This document shows, in pieces, positions 24,743 to 33,258 of a stretch of 52,615 nucleotides of DNA (position 1 is the stretch's first letter; each line of letters starts with the position of its first letter). Both the position numbers and the translations under genes were made by a program. The stretch is taken from NCBI GenBank assembly GCA_015056315.1, contig SVGN01000017.1:1-52615 (forward strand). Direction: 5' to 3'. The notes beneath the pieces are model-generated. The model was not told where the DNA came from, did not search any database, and saw only the letters and a list, made by a program, of their open reading frames with translations. This DNA comes from Clostridiales bacterium (lineage in GTDB: Bacteria; Bacillota; Clostridia; Christensenellales; Aristaeellaceae).

Positions 24743-26188
24743 ATGCGTAAGGTATTGGCTGTATTGCTCGCTGTGATCCTCGCACTCTCGCTGCCGATGA
24801 GCGCCCTTGCCGCCACGCAGATCACGCTGCGCGTCATTCCCGGCGCGGAGCTGCTGGAGGCGGGCGGGGAACAGCTGCAAATCATGTTCGAAAGCCTGTA
24901 TTACCGTATACTGCTGGAAGGCTCTGCCACGGCTTTCTCTGTGCACAGCGACAAAGGAGAGCTGATCTCCGTCAATATGCGCAGCGGCCTTGACGGCTTC
25001 TATTGCTCCACGGCGATGGTGGGCGACCGCACGCTGTATTTTTCCACCCACGATGTGGCAGAGGCGATCGTACAGGATATGCTGAGCGTTCAGGCCGGAG
25101 AGATCAGCGAGGCTGAGCTTTCCATGGGCGGAACCATCGTATCCATGCTGCCCTCCTTCATCGCAGCCGGGGTGTTCCCCGCGCTGTACGAGCAGCCCTC
25201 TGTCGTTACAGAGCTGATCGGGCTGCTGCCGGACAGCGCCCTGCTGATGGGCGGGGATGTGACCGTTACCGAAGGCGATTTCACCGCCGAAGACCACGAC
25301 CCCGCCACCACCAAAACAGAGTACACCCGCACCGCCGCCGATCTGGCTGCACTGATGGATAACGAAGCCTTCCGCAAGCTGTGGAACGACCGCATGCAGC
25401 TGGAGGAGGAGACCGCAGCGCAGGTATTCGCCGGTTTGAAGGAAGCGTTTTCCGGCTCCGACTTTCAGGTCGCCGCCACTGTTTACACGAATGGCGACCG
25501 GCAATGCGCCGCCCACCGGGAGATCACCTACAGTGTGGTGAGCGAATCGGCCTCCGGCACCTACGAATCCAAAAACCACCTGATCGTCGACTCCGCTTCG
25601 AAGGGCTCGCTGACCACCCATACCCTCACCATCAACAACACCATGCTTGAGCGCAGCGCAGGCACCGAGCAGAGCTATTCCGAAGTGTTCCGGCTCGTGA
25701 TCGACAGCGCTGCCGGAACCTTCACGCTTACCGGTGCAGATGCGAAAAATGCCGACAGGAACGTTATCCGGGGGCAGCTGACCATCGATGCCAACGGCAT
25801 GCCGGAGGGCTGGTTCGGCGTTCTGGAGGATGGCTATCAGTTTACCGCCACGCTGAAGACGGTAGCGGAAAACCAGGATGCGTATACGCTGCTCTCGCTG
25901 TATGAGACCACCGAAGCGGCAGATACCCTCATAGAGCCTGCGGAGGATCTGGTGCCCATGCTCTCCTTTGCCGTGCAGGTAGCACAGACCGAAACCCCCG
26001 AAGCCCTGACCGCCCTTGCCGCCGCCACCCCGGAAAGCTGCCTGCAGCTGCTCCGCCTGCCCGAAGCGGCACTGGCCAAGGAGCTGGACCTGATCGAAGG
26101 CGAAATGATGAGCGCCCTGCTGCTGATGATGAGCCGCCTACCGCCGGAGCTGCTCACCCTGACCCTCGGCACCGGCTATACCGAATAA
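24743..26188 (+). CDS. Secreted protein of unknown function, paralogue B
   Basis: A 481-residue exported protein with signal peptide 1-23 (cleavage after ALA). It is a diverged tandem copy of the preceding gene: IPGAEL, SDKGELISV, DRTLYF, TEGDFTAEDHDPATTKT and a C-terminal ETPEALTALAAATPESCLQL block occur at equivalent positions. It lacks the Met-rich character of its paralogue and uses less biased codons. The start was placed at the ATG following AGAGGAGG; the ORF is open upstream but through the promoter. No catalytic residues are recognisable; a wall-exposed binding or structural role is possible. Confidence 0.8.
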   Translation: MRKVLAVLLAVILALSLPMSALAATQITLRVIPGAELLEAGGEQLQIMFESLYYRILLEGSATAFSVHSDKGELISVNMRSGLDGFYCSTAMVGDRTLYFSTHDVAEAIVQDMLSVQAGEISEAELSMGGTIVSMLPSFIAAGVFPALYEQPSVVTELIGLLPDSALLMGGDVTVTEGDFTAEDHDPATTKTEYTRTAADLAALMDNEAFRKLWNDRMQLEEETAAQVFAGLKEAFSGSDFQVAATVYTNGDRQCAAHREITYSVVSESASGTYESKNHLIVDSASKGSLTTHTLTINNTMLERSAGTEQSYSEVFRLVIDSAAGTFTLTGADAKNADRNVIRGQLTIDANGMPEGWFGVLEDGYQFTATLKTVAENQDAYTLLSLYETTEAADTLIEPAEDLVPMLSFAVQVAQTETPEALTALAAATPESCLQLLRLPEAALAKELDLIEGEMMSALLLMMSRLPPELLTLTLGTGYTE

Positions 26189-26203
26189 CCGGCACAGCCA
26201 CAG

Positions 26204-26232
26204 TTGGCATTCTTCGCAAACTGTGCTATAAT
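26204..26232 (+). promoter_or_regulatory. Promoter of plsY
   Basis: TTGGCA (26204-26209), 17-bp spacer, TATAAT (26227-26232). Confidence 0.88.
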
Positions 26233-26287
26233 GTTGGAGCTTTGCTGCCAGCCTTGGCAGCGACCAAACATCCAAAGGAGGTTTCCC

Positions 26288-26926
26288 ATGCGCGAGATCC
26301 TGCTGACGGTGCTGGTGGCAGCCCTTGCTTATGTGATCGGCTGCTTCTCCACAGGTACCATCATCTCCAACGCACAGGGCGTGAATATCCGTAACGAAGG
26401 CAGCAAGAATACCGGTGCCAGCAATGTGCTGCGCGTGCTCGGTCTCAAAAGCGGCCTCATCTGCTTCCTTGGCGACTTCTTCAAGGCCATCCTTGCCTGC
26501 GTGCTCGGTGGGCTGCTCCTGCCCGGCACCACCTTCGGCATTGCCCGCTTCGGCGTGCTGCTGGGCGGCCTGATGGTGATCATTGGCCACAACTGGCCCG
26601 TGTTCTACGGCTTCAAGGGCGGCAAGGGCGTTGCCTGCTCTGTGGCGGTGATCGTGTTCGTCGATCCCCTGTGGGGCATCATCTCCGTGCTGCTGTGCAT
26701 CGGCGTGATCGCTCTTACCCGCTACATCAGCCTTGGCAGCATGACCATGCTGCTCACCTACATGATCTTCATGTGCATCGCTCACTGGGGTGAGTGGTTC
26801 ACCTGCCTGTTCTGCATCGTGCTGTTTGCGCTGTGCGTCATTCGCCACCGCTCCAACATCACCCGGCTTTTGAACGGCACCGAGAACAAGATCGGTCAAA
26901 AGGTAAAGCCCAGCACCGGGAAGTAA
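26288..26926 (+). CDS. plsY: Glycerol-3-phosphate acyltransferase PlsY
   Basis: A 212-residue integral membrane enzyme that acylates glycerol-3-phosphate with acyl-phosphate, the first step of phospholipid synthesis. The three family motifs are visible: NEGSKNTGASNVLRVLG near residue 40, GHNWPVFYGFKGGKGVA near 100-116, and the C-terminal RHRSNI with the following Asn-rich tail. Five or so membrane helices are predicted. AAAGGAGG precedes the ATG. It is monocistronic between a promoter and a terminator. Confidence 0.95.
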   Translation: MREILLTVLVAALAYVIGCFSTGTIISNAQGVNIRNEGSKNTGASNVLRVLGLKSGLICFLGDFFKAILACVLGGLLLPGTTFGIARFGVLLGGLMVIIGHNWPVFYGFKGGKGVACSVAVIVFVDPLWGIISVLLCIGVIALTRYISLGSMTMLLTYMIFMCIAHWGEWFTCLFCIVLFALCVIRHRSNITRLLNGTENKIGQKVKPSTGK

Positions 26927-26936
26927 ACTGCAAACG

Positions 26937-26984
26937 AAAAGCGCCTCCGGCGAAACGGCTGCTGCCGTGCCGGAGGCGCTTTTG
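26937..26984. terminator. Bidirectional terminator, plsY/ansA
   Basis: A 15-bp perfect stem (26937-26951 with 26969-26983) with A4 on the left arm and T4 on the right; serves convergent genes. Confidence 0.9.
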
Positions 26985-26995
26985 TTATGCTTTTC

Positions 26996-27976
26996 TTACC
27001 GATACTCCCCCACCAGCCGGTGCTCCAGCCATCGCCGGGGCTCCTCCTGGCCCAGCGCCCACATCAGTTTGCAAACGGCGCTTTCGGTGGTCATATCCCT
27101 GCCGCTGATCACATGCTCCCGCATCAGGCCGCGGCCCACCTCGTAGATGCTCACATCCGCTTTTTCGTACAGGCACTGGCTCACCACCAGCACATAAATG
27201 CCCTTCTCGCTCAGCTCATCCAGCGCCTTGACCAGGTTGCGGCGTATGTAGTGCAGGCCGCCCAGACCGAAGGCCTCGATCACCAGCCCCCGATAGCCCG
27301 CTTCGGCAGCAAAGCGAAGCACATCCGGCGAGGTACCGGGAGCCAGCTTCAAAAGCAGCACCCGGGGATCGATGGTATCCCGCAGGCGGTAGCCCTCACC
27401 GGGGGTAAGGGGCGCAAAGGGCTGCGGCTCGTCGAAATGCACACCGTCGGAGTCGATACGGCCCGCAGGCGGCGCATTCACGCTGGAGAAGGCGTGCATG
27501 GAGGTGGTGTGGGTCTTTACACAGCGTACGCCGGAGATGAGATGGGTGCCGAAGCACACATACACGCCGCCCACGCCCTGAGAGGCTGCCGTCAAGGCAT
27601 ACATCAGGTTGCGGGGCGCATCGCTGAGGGGGTGCAGCATGGGCAGCTGGGAGCCGGTCAGGATGACGGGCTTGCCGATGCCCGCCAGCATATAGCTGAG
27701 GGCGGCGGCGGTGTAGGCCATGGTATCGGTGCCGTGGGTAATGACCACACCATCGCAGGTCTTGAGCACCCTGTCGATCTCCCGGGCCAGCACACACCAT
27801 TCCTCCGGCTGCATGTTGCTGGAATCCATGCAGAACACATCCCGGGTCTCCACCGGGCAGGGCAGGGGCGCATGGAGACAGGCCAGCAGGTCTGCGGCAG
27901 AAAGGGTGGGGGCAAGGCCGTTTTCGGTCTGGGTACAGGCGATGGTGCCGCCGGTGGCCAACAGTGCAATGCTCAT
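26996..27976 (-). CDS. ansA: L-asparaginase, type I (cytoplasmic)
   Basis: A 326-residue amidohydrolase converting asparagine to aspartate and ammonia. The two catalytic threonine motifs are present: ATGGTIA (Thr11) and HGTDT (81-85). No signal peptide is present, which fits type I. The start ATG is preceded by GGAG at 10 bp and lies 4 bp downstream of nrdG, giving an operon feoB-nrdG-ansA. The two upstream genes are iron uptake and ribonucleotide reduction, so the grouping looks opportunistic. Some family members are glutaminases or act in archaeal-type Gln-tRNA formation, but no partner gene is seen. Confidence 0.92.
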   Translation of the reverse strand: MSIALLATGGTIACTQTENGLAPTLSAADLLACLHAPLPCPVETRDVFCMDSSNMQPEEWCVLAREIDRVLKTCDGVVITHGTDTMAYTAAALSYMLAGIGKPVILTGSQLPMLHPLSDAPRNLMYALTAASQGVGGVYVCFGTHLISGVRCVKTHTTSMHAFSSVNAPPAGRIDSDGVHFDEPQPFAPLTPGEGYRLRDTIDPRVLLLKLAPGTSPDVLRFAAEAGYRGLVIEAFGLGGLHYIRRNLVKALDELSEKGIYVLVVSQCLYEKADVSIYEVGRGLMREHVISGRDMTTESAVCKLMWALGQEEPRRWLEHRLVGEYR

Positions 27977-27980
27977 ATCT

Positions 27981-28508
27981 TTACCACTCCGGTTGGGTGT
28001 AGAGAACGATGCCGCCCTCTGCACGGGTCTTGTTCATGTCGATGATGCGCTGGTTCTTGCTGCCCTTGTAGAGCAGCTCCAGCGAGCGCTCCGCCAGCAG
28101 GAAGGGGCCCTCCACCAGCACATCGGTGCGTTCCAGCAGGGTGCTGACGGCTTCATCCTCCGCAGCCATCTCCAGCAGCTTTTCGTAGAGGTAGCCGGTA
28201 AACGTCCACACATTCAGGCCCTTGTCGTGGGCACGGCGCGCCAGCTCTGCACAGGCGGCAGGCTGGCCGAAGGGCTCGCCGCCGGTAAGGGTGATGCCAT
28301 CCAGCAGCGGGTTGCCGGTAAATTTGCTTTCTACCGCATCCAGCGTCCAATCGGTGCCGCCGTTGGGGTCGTGGCTTTCCGGGTTGTGGCAGCCGGGGCA
28401 GTGGTGGGGGCAGCCCTGGGCAAAGACCGCGGTGCGGTAGCCGGGGCCATCCACGATGGAATCGGTCACAACACCGTAGATGCGCATGGTTTCGGGTACT
28501 TGAAGCAT
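27981..28508 (-). CDS. nrdG: Anaerobic ribonucleoside-triphosphate reductase activating protein NrdG
   Basis: A 175-residue radical SAM enzyme that installs the glycyl radical on NrdD. The cluster motif is CPHHCPGC (Cys33, Cys37, Cys40), followed by LTGGEPF as the SAM-binding strand. The start chosen is the ATG at 28508, with AAAGGA 11 bp upstream; two neighbouring in-frame ATGs (28520, 28487) are possible. The partner nrdD is not in the window, which is unusual since the two are normally adjacent. It lies 24 bp after feoB and 4 bp before ansA. Confidence 0.9.
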   Translation of the reverse strand: MLQVPETMRIYGVVTDSIVDGPGYRTAVFAQGCPHHCPGCHNPESHDPNGGTDWTLDAVESKFTGNPLLDGITLTGGEPFGQPAACAELARRAHDKGLNVWTFTGYLYEKLLEMAAEDEAVSTLLERTDVLVEGPFLLAERSLELLYKGSKNQRIIDMNKTRAEGGIVLYTQPEW

Positions 28509-28532
28509 AGGGGATCTCATCCTTTCCGTAGG

Positions 28533-30476
28533 TCACGGGCAGCCAAAGAGGCAGCCCAGTTGATAAACCAGTGCAGAAGCCATCCACGCAAGCAGGGCAT
28601 AACCTGCCGCAGCCAGACAGGCCAGCCGGGGCGAGCCCAGCTCCCGCCGGATGGTGCTCATGGCAGCCATGCACGGGGTATACAGCAGTGTGAACAGCAA
28701 AAACGAAAACGCCGCAAGAGGCGAGGCAAACAGGCTGCCGATGCTTCCCCCATCCCCCGCCAGCACCGCAAGGGTGCTGAGGATGCCCTCTTTGGCCAAA
28801 AGCCCGGTCAGCAGGGCCGCGGCGGCGGCAGGGGTACCGAAGCCGCAGGGGGCCAGCAGCGGAGCGACCGCCCCCGCCAGCTGCCCCAGGATGCTTTCCT
28901 CCGGCGATGGTGCCTCTGAAAGCTGTGGGGTCAGGGAGCGAAGGAGCCATACGGCAGTGGTGGCCAGCGTGATCAGCGATAGCATCCGGCAGAGGAATTC
29001 GCCCAGGCGATGCAGGGTCTGCCGAAGCGCATTGCCCAGCGAGGGCACACGCAGCGGCGGCAGCTCCAATAGAAAAGGAGCAGCTTCATGGCTGCGGCGG
29101 TCGCTGAGCAGCCCCAGCAGCACCGCAGACGCGATGCCCGCAAGGTACAGGCACAGCACCACAAAAGCCGCCTTCGACGGAAAGAAGCTCTGCGCCAGCG
29201 CACTATACACAGGTATTCTGGCGCTGCAGCTCATGAGCGGGGTAAGGAGAACTGCCAAACGCCGCTCCCGGCTGCTTTTGATGCCCCTTGCACACAGCAC
29301 GGCGGGCACGGTGCAGCCAAAGCCCAGCACCATAGGGAGCAGGCTGCGCCCACTGAGCCCGATCCGGCGCAGGGGCCGGTCCAGCAGAAAGGCGGCGCGG
29401 GTCAGGTAGCCGCTATCCTCCAAAAGATCCAAAAGCAGCAGCAGGATCAGCAGCGGCGGCAGAAAGCTCAGCACACTGCCCAGCCCGGGCAGCAGCGCCT
29501 CCAGCAGAAAAGCACGCAGCCAGGGAAACACCCGCTGCGCCGGGAGATGCGGTTCCATGATCCCGCCAAGCAGCTCCGGCAAGGCCTGCAAGCACTGCGA
29601 AAGCGATGCGCCCACAGGCCCGAAGGCCAGAAAAAACACCAACGCCATGATGCCGATAAACACCGGCAGCGCCAAATAAGAATCCACCAGCAACCGATCT
29701 GCCCGGAGCTGGGCGGCATGACTTTGCCCGGGCGTATAGCAGCCGGAAAGCAGCTTTTCGATGCTCCGGTGCCGTTCCCGGGCAAGGGCGATCTGCGGCG
29801 GCAGCCCGGTGGCCGCCTCCAGCCTGCGCAGGATGGGCTGCGCAGGATGCTCCGGCAGCAGCTCCCAATGCGCTTCCATAATGCCGGATACCGTGGAGCC
29901 TTCCGGTAAAAGACCAAGATTCAAAAGGCTCTGCTGCGCCTTGCCCACTTCGCCGCCAAGGGAGAATTTCGGCGGTGGCGCATCAGCAGCCGCCAAAGCG
30001 GTGCAGAGCTGCCGAAGCCCCCGATCATCTCCGGGGTAGAGCGGCACCACAGGCACCCCCAGCTTTGCAGTCAAGGCTGCGGCATCCGCATGGCCCCCAT
30101 GGGCGGTGAGGCTGTCCACCATGGTAAGAGCCACCACCATAGGGATGTGCAGCTCCAGCAGCTGCAGGGTCAGATACAGGTTCCGCTCCAGGTGGAGGGC
30201 ATCCACAACGTTGAGGATCACATCCGGCGGGTGCTGTGCAAGGCAGCGGCGGGTGACGGCTTCATCCTCCGAAAAAGGGGCCAGGGAGTAGACGCCCGGC
30301 AGATCCACGATCTGCACCGGCTGTGCTGATCCCCGCCGCCACTTGGGCAGAAACTGCCCCCGGGCTGCCTCCACCGTAACGCCCGGCCAGTTGCCCACAT
30401 GCTGCCTTGCACCCGTCAGGCGGTTGAACAGCGTGGTCTTTCCGCAGTTCTGGTTGCCAGCCAATGCAACGATCAA
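28533..30476 (-). CDS. feoB: Ferrous iron transport protein FeoB
   Basis: A 647-residue membrane transporter with an N-terminal GTPase-like domain. G1 is GNQNCGKT (7-14), Thr34 fits G2, G3 is DLPG (58-61). The G4 position reads TMVD (118-121) instead of NxxD, and the G5 region lacks the usual SA pair, so guanine specificity may be altered. The C-terminal part has two gate-like membrane repeats. The start is a TTG (30474-30476), which gives the canonical N-terminus; the ribosome site is only a GGGGG stretch. No feoA gene is adjacent. nrdG and ansA follow closely. Confidence 0.92.
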   Translation of the reverse strand: MIVALAGNQNCGKTTLFNRLTGARQHVGNWPGVTVEAARGQFLPKWRRGSAQPVQIVDLPGVYSLAPFSEDEAVTRRCLAQHPPDVILNVVDALHLERNLYLTLQLLELHIPMVVALTMVDSLTAHGGHADAAALTAKLGVPVVPLYPGDDRGLRQLCTALAAADAPPPKFSLGGEVGKAQQSLLNLGLLPEGSTVSGIMEAHWELLPEHPAQPILRRLEAATGLPPQIALARERHRSIEKLLSGCYTPGQSHAAQLRADRLLVDSYLALPVFIGIMALVFFLAFGPVGASLSQCLQALPELLGGIMEPHLPAQRVFPWLRAFLLEALLPGLGSVLSFLPPLLILLLLLDLLEDSGYLTRAAFLLDRPLRRIGLSGRSLLPMVLGFGCTVPAVLCARGIKSSRERRLAVLLTPLMSCSARIPVYSALAQSFFPSKAAFVVLCLYLAGIASAVLLGLLSDRRSHEAAPFLLELPPLRVPSLGNALRQTLHRLGEFLCRMLSLITLATTAVWLLRSLTPQLSEAPSPEESILGQLAGAVAPLLAPCGFGTPAAAAALLTGLLAKEGILSTLAVLAGDGGSIGSLFASPLAAFSFLLFTLLYTPCMAAMSTIRRELGSPRLACLAAAGYALLAWMASALVYQLGCLFGCP

Positions 30477-30494
30477 GCGCCCGCCCCCATTTCA

Positions 30495-30517
30495 CCGATG
30501 TTCCTTACGTACATCGG
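30495..30517 (-). promoter_or_regulatory. Hairpin just upstream of feoB
   Basis: CCGATGT (30495-30501) pairs with ACATCGG (30511-30517) around a 9-base loop containing AAGGA on the reverse strand. It lies 19 bp before the feoB start. It may be an attenuator, a weak terminator of the upstream gene without T-tract, or chance. Confidence 0.35.
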
Positions 30518-30548
30518 CAACGCGGGCAGGCGCTGTGCGGCTGCGGGG

Positions 30549-31856
30549 TCACGCTTCTGCGGAATGCTGGGGCGTCTCCACCAGCACGGGGGTGCGCCCC
30601 TCCTGACGGAGCCACTTGCGCAGCTCGTGTTCGATCACATCAACGGCACAGATAGCGCCGTCTTCGTTTTTCAGGCGCTGGCCCAGCTCTTTGGCCGCCA
30701 CCTGATAGCTCTTGTTGCCCACCAGCAGGTTGAGGGCGTTGGTCATGCGGCGCACGGTAAGGCGCTCGCGGGGAATGGGCTTGGGGCCCACGCCCAAAAG
30801 GCGTACCCGCTCGCCCCAGAAGGGCTGGTCGCCGCCAAAGGGAATGACCAGCGTGGGCTTGCCCGCCAAAATACCGGCAGCAGTGGTGCCTGCGCCGCCG
30901 TGATGCACCACGGCGCTTACCTTGGAGAACAGCCAGTCGTGGGGCACGAAGCCCGCCTTGTACACATTGGGCGTATCGGGAATATCCATACCGCCCCAGC
31001 CCTTGGCCATGATGGCCCTTACGCCGCTGCGGCGAATAGCCTCCAGAACGATGTTCAGCGTTTCGCCCATATCGTCGCTCACCATGGAGCCGAAACCGAT
31101 GTATACCGGCGGTTCACCGGCATCCAGAAACTCCTGGAGACCCGGTTCGGGCTCGTAATCCAGCGCAGCCTGATCATCCAGCCAGAAGCCGGTCATGTGG
31201 ATGTTGGCGCTCCAGTCTACGGGGCGGGGCATCAGCAGGGGGCTCATGGCGTAGAGCACCGGCACGGTGTGCCCGTTCAGCTCGTAGTTGGGGCGGCGCT
31301 GCAGCTTGCGGGGCGCCATGCCCCGGGCCTTGCGCCAATCGGAAAGGTAGTACTTTTCCATCAGGCTGATGAGCAGGTAGCCCAGCGGGTAGGTCATGTT
31401 GTTCCATGCCTTGCCCACACGCTGGCCGGGTGCGGCAGCGATGGGGGCCGTCTTGTTCTGATCCATCGGGTAGTAGTGGGTCTGGATGTAGGGAATGTGC
31501 CGCACCTCTGCCAGTGAGTGAAAGATCTGGCCAAAAAAGGTGGCGATCAATGCCTCGGCATCGTCGCAGGCGGCTTCCAGATCCTCCAGGAAGGGGTCGA
31601 TGATATCCACCAGAGAGTTGCGCACCTGCTTGAGGAAGGCCACGCCGTTTACGCCCTTGCTCATGATGGTGGCCATAAAATCGCGCACGTCGCCGGAGAT
31701 GGGGTGAAAACGCATCCCCTCCCGCTTGACGGCTTCCTCAAAGGTATCGAATGCAGCGATCTTAACATCGTGGCCCCTGCGCTTCAGCTCCCGGCCCAGC
31801 ACGATATAAGGGCGAACATCGCCCGTGGAGCCAATACAGATCATCGTGATCCGCAT
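30549..31856 (-). CDS. UGT/GT-B family glycosyltransferase (macrolide/sterol glycosyltransferase-like)
   Basis: A 435-residue GT-B enzyme. The N-terminal domain begins MRITMICIGSTGDVRPYIVL, and the C-terminal nucleotide-sugar site HHGGAGTTAAGILAGKP followed by PFGGDQPFWGERV is the classic UGT signature of family GT1 and sterol or antibiotic glycosyltransferases. The acceptor is unknown; glycolipid or drug glycosylation are possibilities. The start is ATG 31856 after AAAGGAAGTGA; the longer reading would enter the promoter. A consensus-like promoter lies 61-89 bp upstream. It may read through into feoB (72-bp gap). Confidence 0.9.
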   Translation of the reverse strand: MRITMICIGSTGDVRPYIVLGRELKRRGHDVKIAAFDTFEEAVKREGMRFHPISGDVRDFMATIMSKGVNGVAFLKQVRNSLVDIIDPFLEDLEAACDDAEALIATFFGQIFHSLAEVRHIPYIQTHYYPMDQNKTAPIAAAPGQRVGKAWNNMTYPLGYLLISLMEKYYLSDWRKARGMAPRKLQRRPNYELNGHTVPVLYAMSPLLMPRPVDWSANIHMTGFWLDDQAALDYEPEPGLQEFLDAGEPPVYIGFGSMVSDDMGETLNIVLEAIRRSGVRAIMAKGWGGMDIPDTPNVYKAGFVPHDWLFSKVSAVVHHGGAGTTAAGILAGKPTLVIPFGGDQPFWGERVRLLGVGPKPIPRERLTVRRMTNALNLLVGNKSYQVAAKELGQRLKNEDGAICAVDVIEHELRKWLRQEGRTPVLVETPQHSAEA

Positions 31857-31916
31857 ACCGGGTTCACTTCCTTTCGTATACCGGTGATCCATATGTATGC
31901 AAAAGAAACCTTTTTT

Positions 31917-31945
31917 AGTATACAACACAACCATTGTTTGCGCAA
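31917..31945 (-). promoter_or_regulatory. Promoter of the UGT gene
   Basis: On the reverse strand: TTGCGC (31940-31945), 17-bp spacer, TATACT (31917-31922). Confidence 0.78.
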
Positions 31946-31971
31946 GGGAAACCGGATCGCATCAACGAGAA

Positions 31972-32000
31972 TTGACGAACTGTTGTTCTCATGGTAGAAT
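31972..32000 (+). promoter_or_regulatory. Promoter of the YcaQ-like gene
   Basis: TTGACG (31972-31977), 17-bp spacer, TAGAAT (31995-32000). Confidence 0.85.
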
Positions 32001-32023
32001 GTAGAAACGGAGGTGGTACGGTC

Positions 32024-33199
32024 ATGCAAGCGAACCTGTTACAGCTTCGCCGTTTTCTTTTCGCCCGGCACGGGCTGCTGGGAGCAAGGCGTTTCCGCGG
32101 CCCTGAGGGGCTGATGGACTACATACGCCTGTGCGGCTGCATCCAGTTCGACCCGGTGGATGTTTGCGGCAAGAGCCACGAGCTGGCGCTTTTGGCAAGG
32201 GTGGAGGGCTTCTCCCACGCCATGCTGGAGGAGCTGCTCTACAAACAGCGGCGTCTGATCGATTTCTTCGATAAAAACATGTGCATCATGCCCGTGGAGG
32301 ATTGGCCCTGCCTTGAGCACATCCGCGCCTGGTACCGGCAGAACAGCCGCAGCATGGACAAGGTGGAGGCAGTGGCCGAACAGGTGCTGAAAACCGTGCA
32401 CGAAAAGGGCTGTGTCAGCGCAGCCGAGCTGGGGCTGGAGGGCCGTGCCGATTGGTACTGGAGCGGCTCCAGCCTGAGCCGTGTAGCACTGGAAACCCTG
32501 TATTTCCGGGGCGATCTGGTCATCCATCACAAAAGCGGCAGCATCAAGAGCTATTCGCTGGCCTCCGATCTGCTGCCGGATGGGCTTTGGGATGCGCCTT
32601 GCCCCTTCAGCGCCCCCACAGAGCGCATGACCTGGCAGGTGCTACGCCGCATCGGCGCTGTAGGTGCGCTGTGGAACCGCCCCAGCGATGCATGGCTGGG
32701 CGTGGACGGGATGAAAGCGCCCCAGCGCAACGAGATCTTTACAGCGCTGGAGAAAGGCGGGCGGATCCTGCCGGTGGAGGTGGAAGGGCTGAGCACGCCC
32801 CTCTACATCAAGGCAGAGGAGGCTGCACAACTGGCCGCCGCCGAAAAGCCCTCCGCCGCAAAGAAACAGGTTCGCCTGCTGGCCCCGCTGGATTGCCTGA
32901 TGTGGGATCGCCGCCTGATCGAAGCGGTGTTCGGCTTCAGCTATCGGTGGGAGATCTACACCCCCGCCGAAAAGCGGCAGTACAGCTACTATGTGCTGCC
33001 GGTGGTCTACGGCGAACGCTTTGCCGGGCGCATCGAGCCGGTGCTGGACCGGAAGAGCGGCGTTCTCCGGGTGCGGCATTTCTGGCCTGAGGAAGGCTTC
33101 CGGGATACGCCCGCCTTCCGCCGCAGCCTGGAGACCGAGCTGGAACGGCTGGCAGCCTTCCACGGCGCAAGAGCGGTGCGCTGGGAGGAAGCGGAATGA
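32024..33199 (+). CDS. YcaQ/AlkX-like winged-helix DNA glycosylase
   Basis: A 391-residue member of the HTH_42 family, which excises bulky or crosslinked alkyl bases. The N-terminal winged helix is at about 10-60 and includes Gln41-Phe-Asp43, matching the QxD motif of the AlkX/YcaQ branch that unhooks interstrand crosslinks; AlkZ-type self-resistance enzymes have QxQ. No natural-product cluster is adjacent, which fits the housekeeping branch. AACGGAGG precedes the ATG. It is monocistronic, with its own promoter and a strong terminator. Confidence 0.88.
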   Translation: MQANLLQLRRFLFARHGLLGARRFRGPEGLMDYIRLCGCIQFDPVDVCGKSHELALLARVEGFSHAMLEELLYKQRRLIDFFDKNMCIMPVEDWPCLEHIRAWYRQNSRSMDKVEAVAEQVLKTVHEKGCVSAAELGLEGRADWYWSGSSLSRVALETLYFRGDLVIHHKSGSIKSYSLASDLLPDGLWDAPCPFSAPTERMTWQVLRRIGAVGALWNRPSDAWLGVDGMKAPQRNEIFTALEKGGRILPVEVEGLSTPLYIKAEEAAQLAAAEKPSAAKKQVRLLAPLDCLMWDRRLIEAVFGFSYRWEIYTPAEKRQYSYYVLPVVYGERFAGRIEPVLDRKSGVLRVRHFWPEEGFRDTPAFRRSLETELERLAAFHGARAVRWEEAE

Positions 33200-33201
33200 G
33201 C

Positions 33202-33246
33202 AAACGACCCTGCTGCAGAGCAAGCTGTCTGCAGCAGGGTCGTTTT
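33202..33246. terminator. Bidirectional terminator
   Basis: An 18-bp perfect stem (33202-33219 with 33228-33245) with an 8-base loop, flanked by A3 and T4, between convergent genes. It begins 2 bp after the stop codon. Confidence 0.93.
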
Positions 33247-33258
33247 GGTTCTGTTGCT

